Shown here: positions 24,674 through 35,179 of the stretch, piece after piece
Numbering within the stretch: position 1 is the stretch's first letter
Layout: every line of letters begins with the position of its first letter
Assembly (NCBI RefSeq): GCF_964355755.1
Contig: NC_092672.1
Coordinates: 11,838,501-11,902,500, forward strand
Length of the DNA stretch: 64,000 nucleotides
Reading direction: 5' to 3'
From: Antedon mediterranea
Taxonomy: Eukaryota > Echinodermata > Crinoidea > Comatulida > Antedonidae
Program-made: the position numbers and the translations under genes
Notes under the pieces: model-generated
Seen by the model: the letters and a program-made list of their open reading frames with translations, nothing else
Databases searched by the model: none
Told to the model about the DNA's origin: nothing

Positions 24674-24894
24674 ATGGGACAATTTAGCAGAAAATTCGAG
24701 AAAAAAAATTCGATAGTTCGTCTCGTCCAGACCATTCATGTTAGAACAGATGTTGACATGTGCATTTGGCAGATTGACAAGAAAACACACGGTATTCAGA
24801 AATTATTCTAATCGTAGGCCTATAGAAGATAGAGGACGTCATTTGTGTAGCAGTAGGCCTATAGGCCTAGTTGGTTAACGAAGTTTTAGAAATG

Positions 24895-25200
24895 TTTAAA
24901 GATATTTGGTTCCCCCGAAAAAAAAAAACAATAAAACAATACATTTTTTGTTAAATATGCCATTTTAATATCATATGATAGTTATTCACTTTGGTTAAAA
25001 AAATGTCTACCTGAAAAAATGATAAATAATTATTTCAATGGCTTTTCGGTGGGTTATTTTATTATAAGTAAAAACATCTCGGAACTTTTAATTGTTTTTC
25101 TACTTATGTGATTACTTTAACTACAAAATGACATATTAATTATTTTTGTATTATTAATCTTCATTTTTCATGTTTGTTGGGGTCAATACATCTTAAACCA
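24895..25200. mobile_element. MITE family 3, copy 3
   Basis: The left end TTAAAGATATTTGGTTCCCCC plus A-rich run and the reverse complement of the right end, GGTTTAAGATGTATTGACCCC, are imperfect inverted termini about 306 bp apart. The interior TTATTCACTTTGGTTAAAAA matches copy 2. Confidence 0.7.
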
Positions 25201-26652
25201 TTATGCCTACTCTGGGTATCTTTTTCCCCCAGAAAATATTCTAAATTTACAAAAATAAAGTATTATGGAGTCATTTTTTGTGAATCTCCTATCTTATAAC
25301 ATTGCAAGAAAGTCATAGCACCACTTAAAAAATATTGTTTCACGAACGATCGTTCTTTTTTTACAACTAAAGAAGACTAACTAGAGTATCATCGATGCTG
25401 TTCCAATGATTTATAAAAAAAAAGAAAATGTTAAACCACGAATCTCTAGCCTTTAATGTTTTCTTCTTACTCTACCGAACAGATTATTACATACATTGCA
25501 TGCAGAACTCGTTTATTCTGGTTCGTATACTCCAGCGGAAAAGAAGACATATTTTGGTTGTTATTGCTAAAGAATCTTTAAGATGTGGATTGTAGCTCAA
25601 GATTACTGATACACGTACATTAAGGCCTACACTAATCTTCATAATACTTTATTTATTGCAGTCACGATTATGTAAAAGAAACAACCGGTTTGTTTGTATA
25701 ACCCAGAAAATGGATTGATCATTGCAGTGAGATAAATTACTCATTACACCGCTTAGTTTTACAATTTAGTTTTTCAAATAATTCATATTTCTGTCAAATA
25801 TAAACCATTCGTAATACAGTTGTTATATCTATTTTGTTTTAATAATTAAACATTGGTTTATGTATAATTGAGTTGATAATACAAAGGCAAGGAATACGTA
25901 TTAGGCCTACTTTAATTATTAACTAGTAGAATATTGACTGAATGTAAATATACTAAATTAGATACATGTATTAAAACATGCTTACGGTATCGTATGATTA
26001 TGATACAGAATGATGATGCAAATATATGTAATTGAGAAACAGATTAATATATGCCAACATGAGGTCAATGCAGAGGACAGATCAACATAAATGCATAACT
26101 ACGTTGTATAATTGTACCTTACCATTGTTAAGAAAGCAAATCATGATTTACCACGTACAATTGCATATATACCAGAAGTTCTAACCCGCACATGTATTCT
26201 CGTGAGAAGATACATCGTAATTCCAGTTTCTAAACCTGTGATGTATGGAGAGAAATCATCGTAATTAAGATACCTCTTCACAGCACTGTAGAGAACTGAT
26301 AACTACCTAATCATCTACCCACGGGAAAACTTTCTATAGCAATTCTATTTTTGAAAGAGGAAACAGGGACAAATTAGTTCATAAACCAGATCACAAAGGA
26401 AAGACACAGTACAACTTTAATTACAAAGATGATGAAATAATAATAATAACCGAAATATGTTTCTTTTATAGAAAACAAGATGTGATTGTGTATTACTTTA
26501 TACCAAATGAATATTTTTGTATGATATTTTCACCCTTCACATTACTATCAATGAAACTCACAAAAGCTTAACTGATCTAAATGGTTGACTACTTAAGACT
26601 ATTTTAATTTGTATACGCCATTTCTAGGGCAATCTACAATCCTTGCGACACA
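25201..26652. other. Non-coding stretch, no gene seen
   Basis: No supportable ORF. One TAGGCCTA word near 25903. Nothing else was seen. Confidence 0.5.
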
Positions 26653-26765
26653 GTAAGGCCATATACATGGCTGCAGTCGCCTGCTTAAATTAGTGTTTAC
26701 CGACCGACCGACCAACCGACCGACATAGTGAGCTGTAGACTAAAAACATTAAAACTGCGCTAGAA
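26653..26765 (+). repeat. CCGA-rich dispersed repeat, copy 3
   Basis: AGGCCATATACATGGCTGCA, then GTCGCCTGCTTAAATTAGTG, TTTACCGA, five to six CCGA/CAAC units, CATAGTGAGCTGTAGACTAA. It is the longest clean copy and sits in the opposite orientation to the copies at 2541 and 17228. Confidence 0.85.
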
Positions 26766-27009
26766 AAAAGAAAAAACTATCTTCCATATAGGTAAACATT
26801 CAACATTTACATAATAAACTGTATTGGCTCATACTTCAATTTGAATTAAATGTCTCCTGTAGCATTTTGAAAACACTAACATCAGATCATCATCGAAAAT
26901 TGTGCATACCCCACAAAATAACACACACACAGGTTGGGTTTACAGTACATGCAAAAGATGTGATACCTAACTACACATTGTTCGTATATACTTTCAAACA
27001 AATATATAA

Positions 27010-28045
27010 TAAAAATTAGCCAGTTTAGAGGAAAACAATAGGCCTAATTAAAACATGCCTATTTCGAATATATACTACGGTTTGTTTTGTGGTTCTCTAT
27101 ATTATTAGTACAGTAGTTTATATGACAAAAAAAAATGGAGAGGGCAGTAGACAAGAATATATGAATATCAAATAATGATCTAATAGCATTAATTTAGACA
27201 TCTAAAATAATGTTCTTACCGTGAAATCCTTAGAGTAAAACCATTAGACTGGGCTAGATATTCTAAATAGACAGAATGACAATCTATCTAGTTTAAGTTT
27301 TCTATGGGCCTTTGCTTTATTCATTTATATTTGTTTAGAACAGAGATTCAGTGACACTGTCCATTGTAAAATTAACAAACCTAAAAAGTAAATCCTAAAA
27401 TAAAGGTCAATACACGCACAATCTGGAAGTAATTGATGCTTTGTAGTTAGATTAAACCTTCGTAATACATCTGCTTTTCTAAAAACCGGTTATATGTTTT
27501 TTTTTGTCTGTATTATTAGCACTGTTGGTATAATAATAGTACGGTAGTTCATATGACGTAAAGTGGAGGGCGGTAGACAAGAATATATGAATATCAAATA
27601 ATGGTCCAATAACATGCTATCACTTCTGTATATTATAATTTGAAAAAAAAAAACATGTATGATAAAAATTAGCCTCTGTGTAGAAGAAAACGAGAATTAA
27701 AACACGCCTGTTTGGATATTTCATATGTTTTTTTGTTGTTGTTGTTGTCTGTGGTTCTTTAATATTATCACTGTTGGTGTAAGGTACCATAGTTCGTAAG
27801 CTGTAAAAAGGGAGGGCGATAAACGAGAATTATGAATATAAAAAATAATGATTAAATGACATATTATATATATATCTATAATAAACTTTGCCTGTGTAAA
27901 AGAAAACGAGATTTGAAAGACATATATTTGGATATTTCATGTGTTTTATTTATTTCTGCATTATCAGCACACTGTTGGTACAGTACCGTATTCGTGTGAC
28001 GTAAAAAGGAGGGCAGTAGACTAGAAAGTACAACTATTTACCATT
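27010..28045. repeat. Degenerate tandem repeat, unit about 200-235 bp or more
   Basis: Four decayed copies share, in order, GAAAAC(G)A, a T-rich run, a TATTA.CA..GTTGGT block, a CAGTA.TTCGT.TGACGTAAA-like block, GGAGGGC.GTAGAC.AGAA and TATGAATAT(C)AAATAATGA. The GGAGGGC blocks lie near 27138, 27562, 27811 and 28009. A piece of the last block (TATGAATATCTAATAATGATC) also adjoins the LINE fragment at about 29758-29800. Confidence 0.7.
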
Positions 28046-29224
28046 TAAATTTACTCTATATTAAGAAATGTATTCATTTTGGTTTGATTCAATTTACATT
28101 TTGAGCAAATTGTTTCTTTTATTAAATTTTAATTCAGTACACACAATTTCTATGTTTCTTTTTTTTTGGTTTGACCTTATATTACATCCATTACAAATAT
28201 ATACACCAATACACACATTAATAAACCTATTTACCTTCACCAACCAGTTTACATAGTTTCTATATTATTATATGCTACATTTTATGTTTTGGTCGTGAGG
28301 TGGTTTCCCGAATGATCGTAACATCAAAACGGTACTGGGTATGACCAACTAGCGTTATTGTCACCAACTAGTCATCCATTCATAGAAGTACTGATGTAGT
28401 AGCCTATCTGTATGGTGACCATAGGATGTGATCCGAGACATGACTAACTACGACTTTTAGTTGATAGAAGATTGAAAACATTTTGTTAAGAAGAGTTGTA
28501 ATGTATGTGGATGTTTATTGACATTATGTAAATAATGTTTACACACTAGGCATATAAATAGTAATGTTTGTTAGTAAAAATAATTTTGAGTTAATAAGAA
28601 TAAGATATAACTTCAAAAAGACTATGGAGCGGCTATTCCTGAATATACAATACTAAGTATCGTAGTTTTAAATTATAAATTTTAGGCGATCTTGTCAAAG
28701 GTCAAGCGCCTATAGCCTGCCACGTTTCGATATTCCACTATTTCTAAACCTTAAAATTCTGTTCTTACTGTGTTGGCCATTATTCATTTGTTTGATTACT
28801 TATATGTTTGACCGTGTGTTTCAGTCTATGTTTTACCCTAATACATATATTTCTATCATATCTTGGTTTTAGTATAGTGTTTGTTTGTCTAATTTTATGA
28901 TGTAATGGCCTTATTTTAGATATGATGCCTGATGAATAAATAGTAACATAAAACAACCAATTTTGCCATTAAACCAGAATCATAAATGAAATTGACTGCC
29001 GATGACACGATGTGACCCTTAGGGGAGAAGAATGTTGTTGGAAAGACTAACATCTAAGTCCACAGCGCATTTGATCACTAATTGTTGCTGGAATTGGCGG
29101 AATTGCATTAATCATATTTAAATAAAATTCAGGCATAATTTGTAATTGTTTATGCTCTTCAAAATTAAGCTTACTTATCTCTAATGTACTTTCTATAGGG
29201 TACATGTAATATTTTGAATACATT
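28046..29224. other. Non-coding stretch, no gene seen
   Basis: AT-rich; one 62-codon frame at 28068 is not convincing. Nothing else was recognised. Confidence 0.5.
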
Positions 29225-29745
29225 TCTACTTACATGGGTCTGGGCTATGTAATCTCTTAACCCAGTTTAGCTTTACGAGTTCACAACTACGTAAACATCA
29301 ATCAAATTACTAACACCTCCCTCTTCTATTTTATTTATAAGTGTTTTCCTCTTAATCTTTTCTTTTTTATTTCCCCATAGGAATCTATACAGTAACTTTT
29401 CAACCATTAAAAATATATGTTTTGGAACATCGGTAATACTAGCATTGTATATTAATTTTGAAATTTGTAGACTTTTAATTATGATCATTTTTCCAAAGAA
29501 GGTAAGATGACGTTTTTCCCATAGCCTTAAATCCATAATTTTATCATCCCAGTTTTTTTTACAAAAACCTTTGTTACAGCCAACATAAATTCCGAGAAAT
29601 TTCACTGGCTCTTTCGTCCAAATGATACCAAGAGGGATGTCTAGGTTATTCTGAATTGATCCAATCCAGATTCCTTTACATTTTCCTTTATTTAGATTTA
29701 ACCCCGAAATATTACAAAATGCATTGATATAAAGTAAAACATTAT
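29225..29745 (-). pseudogene. Broken LINE reverse-transcriptase fragment
   Basis: The minus strand encodes the C-terminal part of a non-LTR retrotransposon reverse transcriptase. Reading from 29745 down: a segment of the SGLNLNKGKCKGIW type, then PVKFLGIYVG, LWEKRHLTFFGKMIIIKSL, a FLW..K step and an EEGGVSNLID-like segment. This order is typical of L1/Tx1-like elements. The frame meets TAG/TAA near 29273, while the family-like KLNWVKRL continuation is in another frame, so a frameshift is present. The 5' side is cut at about 29745, next to a piece of the tandem repeat from 27-28 kb. It is a dead insertion fragment, not a functional element. Confidence 0.85.
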
Positions 29746-30940
29746 TCTATAGGCCTAATATGAATATCTAATAATGATCCAATAACATTCTGTCACATTT
29801 AAAAAATCCAAGAAATATTCAACGAATACAAACGATTTATTATTTGTTTTATAAAGCATTTCAAATTCAATTCAAATTAAAACAAAACATTTTTTTTATT
29901 GTCTAATAATCATAAAACATTAAAATTGGAAATTTGTGTTTTGACGTACTACTACTAGACACACAAAAGTACGGAAAAACACAATATATATAAAATATAA
30001 TTTACAAAAAAAAATTATGTTAACAGTGGAATATCATGGGCTTATAGACCCTATTAGCTAGGCGAGACAGTTAACCATAAGAACAATCGATTGCGATAGA
30101 AACTGAGCTAATTCTACCAACGATTCCATTACTAAATCAAAATAATAGTATAAAAACAATTTACATGTAAGTAAAGTGCTTTTTGTGTATTGACTGTTAA
30201 TTTACACCATATGTGACTGCAGTATATTTTATATTCGTTATCAAGTGACATTTTGAATGTTATTGTTTTTAGAAAAATTATAAGCAAATAGGCGGCGCCA
30301 TACGAATTTGGCTGTGAGAGAGGATGCGCTTTTCTTCATCACAGCCGACCTGAGACGTGTTTTTATAATTGTTACATATCTGAATAAAACGTTTGTTAAA
30401 TTACAATAAGGCATGCGATACAGTGGCATTCGGACTTGGCTTGGAGTAGATTGGAGCAATTATTTCTGATCCCGAACAGCGGGGTCGAAGACACAACATA
30501 CGCCAGGCTGTAGCCCGAGAACGTCGGATCTCAAAATGTGTTAACAATGCCCGTCATACATACATAATAAGATCATGAAAAGCACAACAAAGTACAAACG
30601 TATTTGGATTGAGAATATCTAAATAGAAAATTAAAACTGTCAGGAGTTGGAAGTTTTACAGCATGAATGAAGAGAAAAAAAGCGCCGATTAATAGTTTTT
30701 TTTTACAACTATTTGATGTTTTATTTGGTCAATAAGAATATTAAAAAAAAAAATCTTACATTTTCCATGTTTATATACAGTCCAATTTATACCAAATATA
30801 CCTTACAATACTAATTCTCATAGAGATAACCAAGCTGTCATCTATTAGGTATATCGGTGGCGCTATTTATTTTAAAATGTTTCAATAGATGTTCAATATT
30901 ATATATAATATATACCATAAATCGTCTAATTGTAACTCTG
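29746..30940. other. Non-coding stretch, no gene seen
   Basis: Starts with a tandem-repeat piece (29758-29800). At 30380-30540 the base composition is more balanced (GGGGTCGAAGACACAACATACG and around), which hints at an unrecognised repeat or exon. No reading frame there is convincing. Confidence 0.4.
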
Positions 30941-31125
30941 GGTTATTATTTTTGTATTGTGTTTTAGAGTGGGTTACTATAAGAAGAGAGGTTACTATTA
31001 GAGTAGTGGGTTATTATTATATATTGACTTATACGGGGGGTTACTATTAGAAGGGGGGGGGGGGGGTTACTATTAGAAGGGGGGTTACTATTAGAGTGTG
31101 GGTTACTATTATAAGATTTACGGTA
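30941..31125. repeat. G-rich minisatellite (GGGTTACTATTAGAAGG type)
   Basis: Repeated units GGGTTACTATTAGA(A/G)GG with spacing near 20 bp include a run of 14 G (about 31053-31066) and runs of six G. Inverted counterparts (ATAGTAACCCAT) occur at about 33350-33415, some 2.3 kb away. The G runs could form a quadruplex, and the 14-G run is a likely assembly weak point. Confidence 0.8.
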
Positions 31126-31243
31126 GATGTTTTAATATTACGTTTGTTAGGGATTTCTTTTTGATGATAACTGCGATTTCATTTCTATACTAAACGTTTC
31201 AATTCGCTTAGAAATCATGAACGACGTCATAAGCCATGTTTAA

Positions 31244-31330
31244 AACAAGGCCATAGATGGCTGCAGTCGCGTGCTCAAGTTAGTGTTTGCCGACCAACCG
31301 ACCGACTAACTGACCGACCAACCGACCGAA
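31244..31330 (+). repeat. CCGA-rich dispersed repeat, copy 4
   Basis: GGCCATAGATGGCTGCAGTC, GCGTGCTCAAGTTAGTG, TTTGCCGACC and a CCGA/CAAC run. The CATAGTGAGC end is missing. Confidence 0.8.
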
Positions 31331-31865
31331 ATTGCTGAACATGTTTAAAAATGTTGAAAATGTTGAAAAAACATTTTTAATTTACACGTGCGTAGGCTGT
31401 CACTTTTGACGTGCTCGTATAACGTAATTTCGAGTTGAAAAGTGGATCAAATATGATGATATTACTAAAGAAAGTTTGTAAAACAGAAATCGGGCAAAAA
31501 TAGTGCACATTAACATTTAACGCGCAGTGCGCGTGCAAAAATCTGCGCACTCATGGCCATTTTTTAAACACTTAAAATTGCCTGAAACGTTGTCTTTTTT
31601 CATCGAAAAAAAATGGAAAATTTTAAGCGCGCGTACGCATGCGTTACATGTGCTACGCACGTAATTGTTTTGCCATATGATGATTTATGCCATGAAATCT
31701 ATGAGTACCAAATTTTATTTAATTGTGATTCATGCTTGTGAAGATATGATTACAAACGTGATTTTGTTAAATCGTGCGTAGACCGCGTAATTTTTGATTG
31801 CGCACCGTGAAAATATAACTACATCGATTCCTGGTCATAAGGAATATACTGTGAAAAAAGACAAC
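31331..31865. other. Unclassified CG-rich segment
   Basis: This stretch between two CCGA repeats has many CpG-containing words (ACGCGCAGTGCGCGTGC, GCGCGCGTACGCATGCG) unlike its AT-rich surroundings. No ORF is present. It may be the body of a larger repeat bounded by the CCGA copies. Confidence 0.4.
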
Positions 31866-31926
31866 GCCATATACAAGTTAGTGTTTACCGACCGACCGAC
31901 ATAGTGAGCTGTAGAGACTAAAAACT
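31866..31926 (+). repeat. CCGA-rich dispersed repeat, copy 5 (short)
   Basis: GCCATATACAAGTTAGTGTT, three CCGA units and CATAGTGAGCTGTAGAGACT. The GCTGCAGTCGC segment is deleted. Confidence 0.8.
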
Positions 31927-32539
31927 GAAATTGTTTGAAAATTCCTTGAAGAAATAAAAGGACATATGAATACTGTACTCACTGCATATGTATTTAAGCT
32001 GACGCTTTCGAAACGTGACAAACACGGTTTAAGACAATCGTTGTAGCATAAAAACAGCAAAAAAGTCTAGGCATTTTTTAGATTTTAACTTTAAATTTTA
32101 CATATTAAAAGCAAACAAAAAATGATATTGTGTATATCATTCCATGCACATACGGTAGCGGGACAATTCGACCCGGATACTATTCGGCATGGTCAATTTA
32201 TTTGTTATAAACATATAGGTATATAAAATAAATTTGTTTAATTGTTTGGTTTCTTTTTTCATTAGCCTTTATTAGTATAATAAATAACTTTTTGATTATT
32301 TACATTATATCAACATTGAAAACATCAATAAAATGATATTGGTAGTTCAAACCCCTTTAAGCACATAAATACCACCAAAATGTAAACTAACCAGTCAGTA
32401 TAAACGTGGGATCGACGTTTCAGCTTTTTGTTCGTGCATAAGCTGGGGACCCCTTTTGTGAAAGATACTACTTTCTAAATATAACTAAACACAACTCTCT
32501 AAACAATCTCTCTCTCTCTCATTATAAAGTAAAAAGAAG

Positions 32540-32625
32540 TTGATCTTGAAATTCGAACCCCATATTATTATTGACATGTAAAGTACATAGTCTAATCCAC
32601 TCGACTAACGGACGGCTTGACAGAA
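32540..32625 (-). pseudogene. tRNA-like sequence
   Basis: The minus strand carries a TTAGTCGAGTGGATTAGA stretch resembling a tRNA A box and, about 50 bp on, GGGGTTCGAATTTC resembling a B box. The anticodon arm is poorly paired and position 33 is not T. It is therefore more likely a tRNA-derived element or relic than a working tRNA. Confidence 0.45.
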
Positions 32626-32699
32626 TGCGTTTGCATTAGCGAATTGTAGTTAGCTCAATTTCTTACGTCACACCTTATAGATATGACTAATTCATATTC

Positions 32700-32931
32700 A
32701 TGTTTTTTGTAACGTTTCATGAGGGGTCCTCAACATATGTACGAAAAGAAATATAGCCCCAGGAAACAGGGGATGTTTTATCGAACCCAGTACACCGGGG
32801 TAAACCCCTACGAGTCCCGAATGATGACCTGGTTTCTTTAACGTGCCTCCGACAAGAAGACAATGCCCATTATTATTTATTAGGTACGATAAACGGCGTA
32901 TCTGCCTTAACCACTCAGCCATTTGACTCGC
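32700..32931 (-). mobile_element. tRNA-headed SINE
   Basis: Minus strand, from 32931: AGTCAAATGGCTGAGTGGTT then AAGGC, a clear serine/leucine-tRNA-like A box. A B-box-like GGGTTCGATA follows near 32790. The body contains GGCACGTTAAAGAAACC and GGGGTTTACCCCGG. An ORF through it (32698-32922) is only a reading of the repeat. Confidence 0.7.
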
Positions 32932-34304
32932 TAAATATGATAGATAGCATACATATTATAAACTTGATATTAAAAAAAAAAACATTTTACCTAACATTAA
33001 CATTGGCTAATTGTTTGTTTATATTATTATTTTACTAAAATTATTGTTCCATATGTCGTTATTATTATTATTTAATTGTGTCTTCCTATGTTTGTCCTTA
33101 TGCACGCGAATAAAGGCTTATTTTCATCATATTATTTATATGCATGTGAGAGGTGCATTTACATTAAAATTAAAAATATTATATTTCTAATTATTTTATT
33201 ATATAATATATTAAACAAATATTAATATTATTATTTTAACAGTTGTCCGAAATTATAACGCATCTTGTTATAAAATAAAATATGTTTAAAATATAAATTA
33301 TGCAATAATTAAAATACAGTAATGCTTTTAATAGTAACACATTACTATTATTAGTAACCCATCCGAAAGCTAATCTATAACAAAAAATCCAAATCTTTCA
33401 TAGTAACCCATCACCACTACCATCACAAGAAAATATTGTAAAAAATGACACAACTTATTAGGTCTATAAGTCAGTCAGTTCTTACAATTGTAAATTTAAA
33501 CTCATTATTATTTTGTTTGTTTACATTATATCTTTATTCATTTTACAACGAAAAATAGTTGATATTGTTGTAACAGATTTAAAAAGTACGTGCTACTGCA
33601 TTGAAAAGTAGCCACATATGGTTGTGAATTGATTAAACGACATTGTGTAGGCTACAGAGAGCACAATATGAAAATTCTCTACTAATCATGCCAGTTTATT
33701 GTTGTAATCAGACTCAATATTCTTCTCGAAATAGTCTTTTGTTCAGTTATTTCCGTTTCGTTGAATAATTCCTGATACAGTCGTAGCAGTCGCTAGAGGA
33801 TCATGGGATTGAAATCGATGATCACACACCCTAACGTCAACTATGCCAATCAATTCACAGCGTAATGAATATTCAATTATTGAATGACGTGTTCTCATTG
33901 GTGGCGCACTCTGGCCAACTCAAAATTAAATTTAACATCTGCACTCAAAAAAGCCAAAAAATGCATTTAATGCCTATGTACTACCAGTAGTAAATCTATT
34001 ACTTTTGGTTTCGCGGTACTGTATAAAAATATATAACACATTGAAAGTATAACCGTATATTGCCATATTATTCGTTGTTCAAATAACACTCGCAGTAAAC
34101 TTTCGGCACATTTTTACAATGTTAACACGTTTTAAAAATTATAATAAAAGTCGTATACTAAACTCTTTAATTGATAGTAAAACAGTCAAGATACTGCATA
34201 ATAATTACAATGTTGAAATTAGAATAGATACAATAACCATCATAAACATTGTAAAGGTTGTTTTTTTTACGTTTGTTTTTTTAATATTTTTACATATTAA
34301 GTTA
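32932..34304. other. Non-coding stretch, no gene seen
   Basis: Very AT-rich. Includes the inverted ATAGTAACCCAT words at 33350-33415. Nothing else was recognised. Confidence 0.5.
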
Positions 34305-34810
34305 AAAAACAAACAAATTGATCCGATTATTGAGTATGCCACCAGTATGCATTCCGTACAGGTACAGAGTACTATATTATTATTATACAACTTAAACCTT
34401 TTCTTTTTAATTAATTAATAGTATTGTTAGGCGCTCTGTTCTTTGTAAGGCACCATATAAAAATCTGTATAGAATAGAACAGAATGAACTGACGAACATA
34501 GACCAATTAGAAGTAGAAGCCGTTTTTAAAAAAAGGTAATAAACTGGACTATTGCAATTGATTTAGCGTTTTATTTCGACGTAATTTCTTTCATTTCTTA
34601 ACTTCATCGGATGACAACTTTTATTTAAACATAATTCTTGGTATTTATCGCATTTTGGACAATCGGCTGCACAATTTAAGCACACCTTATCTTATCTAGC
34701 TTCAGTCGTTTATTGCTTAATAATCGATAGGATAATAATATAATATTCTGTACCTGTACGAAATGCATTCTTGTGGCATACTCAATAATCGGATCAATTT
34801 GTTTGTTTTT
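34305..34810. repeat. Foldback element with 79-bp arms upstream of the array
   Basis: Arms 34305-34383 and 34732-34810 are reverse complements with about five mismatches and a 348-bp interior. The arm contains GATCCGATTATTGAGTATGC and CGTACAGGTACAGA. A 99-codon frame at 34119-34418 overlaps the left arm and is not a credible gene. The right end is 369 bp before array gene 1. Confidence 0.85.
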
Positions 34811-35154
34811 GCTATTGGTAGGCCTATGTTATGTCTAGAGTTTTGGACTTGTATACTAACAAATGTAACGTTAAGAACCTGATACGTGATGCGCTTTGTC
34901 TGTTCTTGCAGTTAAATGTATCTGAATGTTACGGGAAATTAGTACTGTAACGCATATTTAATCAAATTTTGAAAAACAGAAACGAAAATTTAAATGTTCA
35001 TGGCATACGCTCATTAATATTAATCAGGTAACAATTGCGTATACATTTGTTGCAAAAAAAGGCAACTCCATGGAGTTGTGTTCTAGTATTGTAGGCCGAA
35101 GAAACTGACGGAGTGCGACGCTAATAAGTAGAGGAAAAATAATCAAACAGCCAG

Positions 35155-35169
35155 ATGTATATGCCATAA
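35155..35169 (+). promoter_or_regulatory. Short uORF before array gene 1
   Basis: ATG-TAT-ATG-CCA-TAA ends 10 bases before the main ATG at 35180. Relevant only if transcribed. Confidence 0.35.
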
Positions 35170-35179
35170 TTGTGAAATA

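Noticed and set aside
32698-32922. 74-codon ORF, minus strand
   Set aside because: It reads through a tRNA-headed SINE.
34119-34418. 99-codon ORF with a hydrophobic segment
   Set aside because: Overlaps the left arm of a foldback element and is driven by T-rich composition.
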